From contig SXSC01000245.1 in the NCBI GenBank assembly GCA_005792355.1, forward strand, positions 1 through 64,000: DNA of 64,000 nucleotides, in the 5' to 3' direction. Position numbers and translations under genes: made by a program. The notes under the pieces are model-generated. The model saw nothing but the letters and a program-made list of their open reading frames with translations. It did not search any database and was not told the origin of the DNA. Shown piece by piece: positions 16,572 to 22,900 of the stretch; position 1 is the first letter of the stretch; every line of letters starts with the position of its first letter. The DNA comes from Opitutaceae bacterium. Its GTDB lineage: Bacteria; Verrucomicrobiota; Verrucomicrobiia; Opitutales; Opitutaceae.

Positions 16572-16772
16572 GGCCGGCGGGCGCGGAACGGGCCGGGTCG
16601 GTTGGAGCAGAGCCGGCGGGAGGCGATGGGTCCTCCCGGGCCCCGCAAAATTCTTCGCGAAAATTCTCGCGACCGCCGGTGGCTTCGTGAAGCTCCTCGG
16701 TCGCTGCCCTCCCGATTCCCCATGGGCCCCGGGATGTCAGCGCTCAACAACGTTCAAGCCCCCACCTAAATC

Positions 16773-17417
16773 ATGAAGTCAAGACTCAAGTCGATCGTTT
16801 TCCTCTCGGTTGCCGCGCTATACTGCGCCGCACCGTTCGCCGTGCAGGCGGCCGATGGCAAACAGGCGCCCGCCACGCAGAAAAAACAAAAAGCTCCTCC
16901 GCTTCCGGGCGCCGGCACCGGCGGCACCACCCCGCACGCGACGACCAACGGGATCATCGGGGCGAACCGCGCCACCGGCAGCATGGTCACGGTTACCTAC
17001 GGCCGCCCGTTTCTCAAACATCCCCGGACGGGCGAGGTCCGGAAAGTGTGGGGTGGCCTCGTCAAGTGGGACAAGGCTGATCGCCTGGGCGCCGACGAGG
17101 CGACCACGGTCCTGCTGCAACACTCGATTACCGTCGGTGCGACGTCGATTCCGGCCGGTGCGTATACCCTTTACATCATCCCTTCGGAAACCGGCGTGAG
17201 CAAACTCGCCTTCAGCAAGAATCTTAGCAGGTGGGGCGTGCCGGTGGACGAGAGCAACGACCTCGTGCGGGTTGAGCTGAAGAAGGATGCGTTAAGCGAG
17301 ACGGTGGAGCAGTTGACGATCGTCGTGGAGAACGGACCTCCGGAGTCGCTGACCGGTGTGCTGAAGATCAAGTGGGAGCAGACGCAGTTTTCGCTGCCTT
17401 TTGCGGTGAAGAAGTAG
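16773..17417 (+). CDS. DUF2911 exported protein
   Basis: This 214-residue protein has a cleavable signal (about 1-26, AAPFAVQA), a low-complexity Lys/Pro linker, and a DUF2911 domain containing VTVTYGRPFLKHPRTGEVRKVWGGLVKWDK and the conserved IPAGAYTLYIIPSE. Function of the family is unknown; it is common in Bacteroidota and Verrucomicrobia and expected to be periplasmic. A strong terminator follows at 17445. Confidence 0.9.
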   Translation: MKSRLKSIVFLSVAALYCAAPFAVQAADGKQAPATQKKQKAPPLPGAGTGGTTPHATTNGIIGANRATGSMVTVTYGRPFLKHPRTGEVRKVWGGLVKWDKADRLGADEATTVLLQHSITVGATSIPAGAYTLYIIPSETGVSKLAFSKNLSRWGVPVDESNDLVRVELKKDALSETVEQLTIVVENGPPESLTGVLKIKWEQTQFSLPFAVKK

Positions 17418-17444
17418 GCGTTCGACCATTCGAGATTGCGACGG

Positions 17445-17473
17445 GCGCGCCGGCAGCGGCGCGCTCTTTTTTT
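17445..17473 (+). terminator. Intrinsic terminator after DUF2911 gene
   Basis: A 7-bp stem GCGCGCC/GGCGCGC with a 6-nt loop is followed by TCTTTTTTT. It lies 27 bp after the stop codon and separates the gene from the tRNA downstream. Confidence 0.85.
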
Positions 17474-17490
17474 GAGCGAGCAAACCGCAC

Positions 17491-17519
17491 TTGACGCGGA
17501 GCGTGAAACGATGAATCTC
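17491..17519 (+). promoter_or_regulatory. Candidate tRNA-Glu promoter
   Basis: TTGACG at 17491-17496 could serve as a -35 box about 44 bp before the tRNA. A -10 candidate (GAATCT, around 17514) is weak, so only the -35 is convincing. Confidence 0.3.
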
Positions 17520-17534
17520 AGCGCTCCGATTTTC

Positions 17535-17609
17535 GCCCTCATCGTCTATCGGTTAGGACAAGGGATTCTCAATCCTTAAAGCGGGGTTCGATTCCCCGTG
17601 GGGGCGCCA
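17535..17609 (+). tRNA. tRNA-Glu (anticodon CTC), CCA encoded
   Basis: The cloverleaf folds fully. Acceptor stem GCCCTCA/TGGGGGC has one G-T pair, and the D-arm is GTCT/GGAC. Anticodon stem AGGGA/TCCTT carries loop TTCTCAA, so the anticodon is CTC (codon GAG). T-arm CGGGG/CCCCG has loop TTCGATT. Discriminator G and an encoded CCA end at 17609. The last 25 bases are duplicated exactly at 19769-19793, marking this gene as the integration site of the island that follows. Confidence 0.95.
17585..17609 (+). repeat. attL: 25-bp direct repeat in tRNA 3' end
   Basis: These 25 bases at the 3' end of tRNA-Glu, from the T-loop to CCA, recur exactly at 19769-19793. Upstream and downstream flanks differ. 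This is the standard footprint of tyrosine-integrase insertion into a tRNA gene. Confidence 0.9.
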
Positions 17610-17652
17610 CTCTAAGCGCTTATCACCAAGTAGTTAAGCAAACCCGATCTCC

Positions 17653-17677
17653 GATTTGCCAGTTGACGTGGCAAATC
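17653..17677 (+). repeat. Inverted pair of ATTTGCCA motifs near attL
   Basis: GATTTGCCA (17653-17661) and its exact reverse complement (17669-17677) flank a 7-nt spacer, 44 bp from the att core and just before the remnant ORF at 17682. The same motif occurs twice, in direct orientation, near attR. Confidence 0.55.
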
Positions 17678-17681
17678 GTTC

Positions 17682-17882
17682 ATGAAGCAAACATCGGCGT
17701 TCGTCATTTCTGAATTCACCAATCCCTCCGGGGAGACCGCATACCGCGTGGCCGGTACGCTGGTCGACTGGTTCGGCTACTCCGCACTGTTCTTGATTGG
17801 CACTGGAGTTTTTCCGGTGGCGGCACTGATCGTCTGGCGGTGTTATCTGCGCCGACCTGCCGCAAGCAATAACAGCGAGTGA
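17682..17882 (+). pseudogene. Integrase-start remnant fused to a membrane-segment tail
   Basis: The 66-residue ORF begins MKQTSAFVISEFTNPSGETAYRVAGTL. That resembles the N-terminal arm-binding segment of tyrosine integrases in related bacteria (NPSG...YRV.G). After about 27 residues it changes to a single hydrophobic helix, GYSALFLIGTGVFPVAALIVW, with a basic tail CYLRRP, as in the last helix of an MFS-type transporter. The position next to attL is where the integrase should be. I infer a deletion joined two unrelated gene fragments. It could still be expressed as a small membrane protein. Confidence 0.45.
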
Positions 17883-18071
17883 GCCAACGGTGATTCGGTT
17901 GTAGGGTAGGTAGGTGAACACGCCGCTTTGGCGCAAGGACCCACGCCGGCGGCGTTCCTCCTCCTTGCCTGCGCCTGCGGACGGACGACCAGTGGGGCTG
18001 TGGGGCGCGGCAGACGTCGATGGGATCGAACAATACTGTTGCTACTCCTCGGTAGTTATGAATATCTACCA

Positions 18072-18683
18072 ATGTCGCAAAACATGCTATCCAAGGTCCA
18101 AATCATCGAGCGCCTTGCCGGGAAGCAGGGTAGCATTCGTCCCCGCGATCTCAAGCAGCGCGGGCTGCCGAGCGTTTACCTCGGCCGGCTGGTCAGGCGA
18201 GGCCGGCTCGTACGGCGTGCTCGTGGTGTGTATGCTCCTGCCGAACAAGAAATCAGCGGCACTCACGATTGGGATCTGGCGTGCCTGCAGCTGCCCAAGG
18301 GCGTGCTGTGCCTCCTGTCGTCGCTCGTGTACCATCAGATTGGCACCCAGAACCCGGCTGAGGTCTGGATGGCGATCGACGTCAAGGCCTGGCGCCCAAA
18401 AGTGAAGTATCCCCCAATCCGCGTCGTGCGTTTCTCCGGTCCGGCGCTTACGCATGGCGTGATGGTGGTTCAGGCCGGCCACGCCACCCTGCGGGTTTAC
18501 ACCCCTGCCAAGACCGTCGCGGACTGTTTCAAGTATCGCCACAAGATCGGATTGGAAGTCGCCGTAGAGGCACTCCGCGAAGGCTGGCGGGCAAAGAAGT
18601 TCAGCCTCGAAGAACTCGCCCGCGCGGCGCGTGTCTGCCGCGTTCGCCGAGTCATCCAGCCGTACCTCGAAATGCTCTCATGA
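18072..18683 (+). CDS. AbiEi-like antitoxin/transcriptional regulator (type IV TA)
   Basis: From ATG 18072 (MSQNMLSKVQIIERLAG) the product has 203 residues. The N-terminal winged-helix region (IRPRDLKQRGLPSVYLGRLVRRGRLVRRARGVYAP) and the C-terminal half with TPAKTVADCFKYRHKIGLEVAVEAL match the AbiEi antitoxin family, whose members repress their own operon and neutralise a nucleotidyltransferase toxin AbiEii. The next gene starts by ATGA overlap at 18680 but is truncated, so here the antitoxin appears to be an orphan. Confidence 0.85.
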   Translation: MSQNMLSKVQIIERLAGKQGSIRPRDLKQRGLPSVYLGRLVRRGRLVRRARGVYAPAEQEISGTHDWDLACLQLPKGVLCLLSSLVYHQIGTQNPAEVWMAIDVKAWRPKVKYPPIRVVRFSGPALTHGVMVVQAGHATLRVYTPAKTVADCFKYRHKIGLEVAVEALREGWRAKKFSLEELARAARVCRVRRVIQPYLEMLS

Positions 18684-18862
18684 GTACGGCCAAACCCAAG
18701 AATCTGGCGGCCTCCGGGAAAGCCCTGGTGCTCAGCCTGGCGACCAGCTTGACCCATTGCTCGCACCCAAATCGACCTTCCGGCAGATATCGCGGCACAG
18801 CGCAGCAAGACTGCCAACGGCGACCCACCGGATACTGCTATCTTTTCTTTAATAACGTTTGA
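18680..18862 (+). pseudogene. Truncated AbiEii-like toxin start
   Basis: The ORF overlaps the AbiEi stop (ATGA) and begins MSTAKPKNLAASGKALVLSLA, matching the usual first residues of AbiEii toxins (NLAASV.ARLLNLA). After about 21 residues the similarity ends and the frame runs through unrelated sequence to a stop. The nucleotidyltransferase domain of some 250 residues is absent. I read this as a toxin gene removed by deletion. Confidence 0.6.
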
Positions 18863-18886
18863 CGTTAGTAACGCAGTACGTAACTA
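18853..18886 (+). promoter_or_regulatory. higBA promoter with overlapping palindromic operator
   Basis: A -35 box TTGACG (18859-18864) and -10 box TAACTA (18881-18886) are separated by 16 bp. A perfect inverted repeat TAACGT-TTG-ACGTTA (18853-18867) overlaps the -35 box and is a natural operator for HigA. The -10 lies only 9 bp before the toxin ATG, so the transcript would be leaderless or nearly so. Confidence 0.55.
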
Positions 18887-18895
18887 CTGGTCTGG

Positions 18896-19177
18896 ATGAT
18901 CCTCTCGTTCCGCTGCGATGCCACCGAGCAAATCTACAAAGGAGATAAGTCGCCGGACTTGCCAGCCGACATCCAAAGAGTGGCCCTCCGCAAACTCCAA
19001 CAACTCGACATCGCCCAGAGACTCGACGACCTGCGGGTTCCTCCCGGCAATCGGCTGGAACTGCTCAAGGGCGACCGCAAGGGCCAGCACTCCATTCGCA
19101 TCAACGACAAGTACCGACTCTGCTTTACTTGGACCGACCGCGGAGTCGATGGCGTCGAAATCGTGGACTACCATTAA
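18896..19177 (+). CDS. higB: HigB/RelE-family mRNA interferase toxin
   Basis: This 93-residue protein begins MILSFRCDATEQIYKG and continues with IQRVALRKLQQLDIAQRLDDL, then the conserved LRVPPGNRLELLKGDRKGQHSIRINDKYRLCFTW, the hallmark of ribosome-dependent HigB toxins. It precedes its antitoxin (toxin first), as is usual for higBA. The length is full. It lies in the tRNA-Glu island. Confidence 0.92.
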   Translation: MILSFRCDATEQIYKGDKSPDLPADIQRVALRKLQQLDIAQRLDDLRVPPGNRLELLKGDRKGQHSIRINDKYRLCFTWTDRGVDGVEIVDYH

Positions 19178-19181
19178 AATC

Positions 19182-19487
19182 ATGACGAAGAAACTGCCAC
19201 TCCCTACTCCGGGTGAGATGCTCCGTGAGGAATTCCTGACCCCACTGGGCATCACCCCCTATCAGCTGGCAAAAGACATCCGCGTTCCGCAGACCCGGAT
19301 TTCAGCCATTTTGGCTGGCGCGCGCACTATCACCGCTGACACCGGACTACGCTTGGATCGCTATTTCGGACTTACCGACGGTTGGTGGGTCCGACTCCAA
19401 CTGGACTGCGACCTGCGCAGAGCGCAACGGGAATTCGGCGCGCGCATCGCCCGGGAGGTCACGCCGCGCGAATTCGCCGCCGCCTGA
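19182..19487 (+). CDS. higA: HigA-family antitoxin (XRE helix-turn-helix)
   Basis: This 101-residue protein has an XRE/HigA fold: PGEMLREEFLTPLGITPYQLAKDIRVPQTRISAILAGARTITADTGLRLDRYFG, including the helix-turn-helix. It starts 5 bp after the toxin stop. HigA neutralises HigB and usually represses the operon through palindromes such as the one at 18853-18867. The C-terminal tail REVTPREFAAA may be the flexible part. Confidence 0.92.
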   Translation: MTKKLPLPTPGEMLREEFLTPLGITPYQLAKDIRVPQTRISAILAGARTITADTGLRLDRYFGLTDGWWVRLQLDCDLRRAQREFGARIAREVTPREFAAA

Positions 19488-19629
19488 ACCGGGCCGGCCT
19501 GTGAGGCATGTCGATCAACCATCGCCGTCGTGATTCAGGGCATGGCAGACTCAACCGGCGGCGCAATAGTTGTTGGCCTGCCGCACGTATTGGGCAACCG
19601 GATGCAAAGCCCGGCGGCCCGGCGTGGAG

Positions 19630-19649
19630 AATTTGCCACGGATTTGCCA
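19630..19649 (+). repeat. Direct pair of ATTTGCCA motifs near attR
   Basis: ATTTGCCA occurs at 19631-19638 and 19642-19649, 11 bp apart, about 120 bp inside attR. With the inverted pair near attL this makes four copies close to the island ends, fitting integrase arm-type binding sites. Confidence 0.5.
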
Positions 19650-19768
19650 GAAACCATGTTTTTGGCTTGTTTTCAGCGCACGTGATTGCACCTTTTTGCC
19701 TGTTCTAACTCACTAACAATCAACCTCAAGCCATACTCGACAAAGCTTTTCGGATTTTCGGGCGGAGC

Positions 19769-19793
19769 GGTTCGATTCCCCGTGGGGGCGCCA
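19769..19793 (+). repeat. attR: duplicate of tRNA-Glu 3' end
   Basis: This is an exact 25-bp copy of 17585-17609. The bases upstream do not extend into a tRNA fold, so it is not a second tRNA gene. Confidence 0.9.
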
Positions 19794-19800
19794 AAATTTT

Positions 19801-19836
19801 AACCCGCATGCTCGCGATGAGATGCGGGTTCTTTGT
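19801..19836 (+). terminator. Terminator, probably the original tRNA-Glu terminator
   Basis: A 9-bp perfect stem AACCCGCAT/ATGCGGGTT with a 12-nt loop is followed by CTTTGTT. It begins 8 bp past attR, where a tRNA terminator would lie before island insertion. No gene ends nearby on the plus strand to need it otherwise. The remaining 150 bp to the next gene shows nothing clear. Confidence 0.6.
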
Positions 19837-19985
19837 TGGTCATTCAGGGCTGAAACCTCGACCCAGGCGGTGCCGGTGGTCACCTCCGCCGTGGCAAAGC
19901 GGTCTGCGCCTCGCCCAGACTGCTTGAGTTGGATGGATTCGTCGGTTTGGGTGGAAACTGATCTGTAATCCTCGCCCCGCCAGCC

Positions 19986-22900
19986 ATGCCCCGTTCACGC
20001 ACTGTTTCCCATTGGAAAGCGCTCTGCCTGGCCGGGTTCATCCCGGCCGCGCTCCCCGCCGCAACCTACACCAATAATTTCAATTCATTCGCGGCCGACA
20101 CTCCCAACGGCGCGATTAACACGGCGCTCGTTCTGAGCGGGGGATTGCTCAACGGCGCGGCATCCAATGCCACCCTGATTTCCAATCGCAAGGACACCAA
20201 TGGCGCCGGGACGATCAATGTGGGCATCGTGAAGACGGGCGTCGGCTCCGCCGGTGCCATTGCCCTGCGGCTGGCGGACAAGGCGACGGGCAGCGCCACC
20301 GCCGCGCTGGTGCTGCCCGTCCTCGATGCCAATGCCACGGTGTCGGAGTTCACGGTCACGTTGAAATTGCTGATGGATCGGCCGGCCGGTGCGACTCCGG
20401 CGGATGGATTCAACCTCAGTTTTGGTCCGTCGCTGAGTGGTCTGGGCGGGGCGAGCGGACACGCTTCCGCCTATGGATTGGTGGTGAACTTCGACACCTA
20501 CCAGAATGCCACGAACGATCCTCGCAGCATCGAAATATTTGCGGATGGAAACAGCGCGGGAAATTTTCCCGCCACGAATCTCCCCGGGGGGAACTTCACC
20601 TACGATCAGACCTTCCGCACGGTGACGCTGCACTGGGATGCGGTCAACGGACTGGACCTCACCTACGATGGCCTCGCAATTTTCACCGATTTGCCGACGC
20701 CGGGTTTCATGCCGACGGTCGGCTGCAATTTCGCCATCAATGCCGCCACGGGCGGTTTGATGCAGGATGTATTTCTGGACGATCTTGCGATCACCACCGT
20801 CACCACCCCGGTGACGCCGGTCGCCACCGGCGGAGTGGTCATCGAGGAAATCATGGCGGACAACGCCTCGGGCCTGGAGGACGAAGATCTCGACCGGCCC
20901 GACTGGATCGATCTCTACAATGGCACCGCTGCTCCGGTCAGTCTGGCCGGGTGGCGCCTCGATTACACCAGCGCGCCCGTTTCCGCGCCCGGCACCACGC
21001 CTCCGCCCACCAGCTACCTGCTGCCCGATCTGACCATGGGCGCTTACGGCCATCTGGTCATTTTCGCCTCGGGCAAGAACCGTTTCACGAATGTCCGACC
21101 GCACGCTCACTTCACGCTGCGGAAGGAGGGCGGCACGCTGACGCTGGTGCGAGCCGATGGAGTGACCGCGGAGCACTCGCTGACCTACGGCCCGCAGGAC
21201 GAGGATGTAGCCTTCGGCGGACTGGGGTCGGCTCAGACGGCCGGGTATTTCGAAATCGCGACGCCGGGAACCACCAATCGCGGTCGCCAGGCGACCGGCC
21301 GCCGTTTGGCCGCACCGGTCTTCTTCCAGCCGGGCGTCGCGCCGCAGATGGATCAGCCGAGCGCGGTCGTCACCTCCGCCCTCACGCTGGGAATGCAATT
21401 GCCGGCCGGCGCCCCGGTCGGCGCCGAAATCCGCTACACGTTGAATACCTCGGAGCCAACCGAAACGTCGCTGCCCTACACCGCACCGCTCAACATCACG
21501 GCGGGCACGTGTGTCAAAGCGCGCGTCTTTGCTCCGGGCCACGTGCCGTCGAAAACCGGCAACCGCGCATTCATCTGGCTCTCCGGTGCCGCGGACCCCA
21601 ACGCCACCACGCTGGTCAACGTGGCGAGCAACTACAATGCCTCGGGCCAGCCGTTCAGCAGCACGCTGCCGGTCATCGTGATGGACAGTTTCCAGCGCAA
21701 CATCGACGGGCTGACCAATCCCCTCGGGCTGCGTCCCCATCGGTTTACGCAGGTGGCGGTGTATGACGTGAAGCCCGGGGTGAATCGGGCCAGCTTAGGC
21801 AACGCGCCCGATCAGATGCTGCGCGGCGGCCTGCACGTGCGCGGCCAGAGCTCCTCCGGCGAGGCGGAGCGGCCCTATGCGCTGGAGTTTTGGAAGGAGG
21901 ATGCCGACGACGATCGCAACGAGCCGCTGCTGGGCCTGCCGAGCCACAGCGATTGGATTTTGCAAAGCCTGACCTTGGACAAGTCGCTCCTGCGAAATTA
22001 TCTCATGCAGCAGGCCATGCTCGACGCCAACGGCCCGGGCGCGGGCGTGCGCTGCCGTTTCGTCGAGGTGATTTTCAACCAGGGCAACGGCACGCTCGAT
22101 TACGCCGACTACCGCGGCGTTTACCTGCTCATGGAAAAACCGTCCCGCGGGAAGGAGCGGGTCGACGTGGCCAAGCTCAACGGCAGCATGAGCGACCCGG
22201 CGCTGATCAACGGCGGGTTCATTTTCAAGAACGACAAGCTGCCGTACGACTACAAGATCAACGCCGCCTCCAATCCGGCCATCCCGGGCTCAAGCCGGGA
22301 CTACGACATCGCCGAGCCCGAACCGGTCACCGTCGCGCAGGCGAACGCCCTGGTCGGCTGGCTGAATCGCATGACGTCCGCCCTCGCCGCGCCGGACTTC
22401 AATCAACCTGCCAGTGCGAATTATTACGCGAAGTGGATTCATGAGCGCAGCTTCATCGACCGGACGCTCTGGCTTGAGCTGTGCAAAGAGGTCGATGCCT
22501 ACGTCTTCAGCTACTACTTCACCAAGGACCGCAATGGGCTGATGACCGCGTTTCCGCTCTGGGATGTCGATCGCAGCCTGGGCAACAGCAACTATGGGTA
22601 TTCGAACGCCTCCTTCGGAATGAAGTGGTGGGTGGCGGGCTCGAACTACACGTATTACACGCGGCTCGACGACGACCCGGAGTTCAACGATCGCTATTGG
22701 AACCGCTGGACCGCGTTGCGGCGCTCGCACTTCTCGAAGGAGACCCTGTTCGATCGCATCGAGTCGGTCTACACGCAGCTCACGGACGGGAGCCGCGCGG
22801 AGATCGTCAACACGGCAAACGCGGCCACCCTGGCCCTTCAGGTGCCGGCCGCCCGCCACTACCGGAAGTATCCCTACCTCGGAGCCAACACCTTCCCTGG

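Larger units (their letters stand above)
17610..19793 (+). mobile_element. 2.2-kb genomic island in tRNA-Glu, integrase lost
   Basis: The island is bounded by the 25-bp att repeats. It contains an integrase-start-like remnant beside attL (17682), an AbiEi-type antitoxin gene (18072), the truncated start of its toxin partner (18680) and a HigBA toxin-antitoxin pair (18896-19487). ATTTGCCA motifs near both ends look like integrase arm sites. No full integrase remains, so the element is probably immobile unless helped in trans. The segments 17610-17681, 17883-18071 and 19488-19768 show no convincing genes. Confidence 0.85.

Noticed and set aside
19769-19793. Second tRNA-Glu gene
   Set aside because: Only the last 25 bases are present; the upstream sequence gives no acceptor, D or anticodon arm. 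It is attR.
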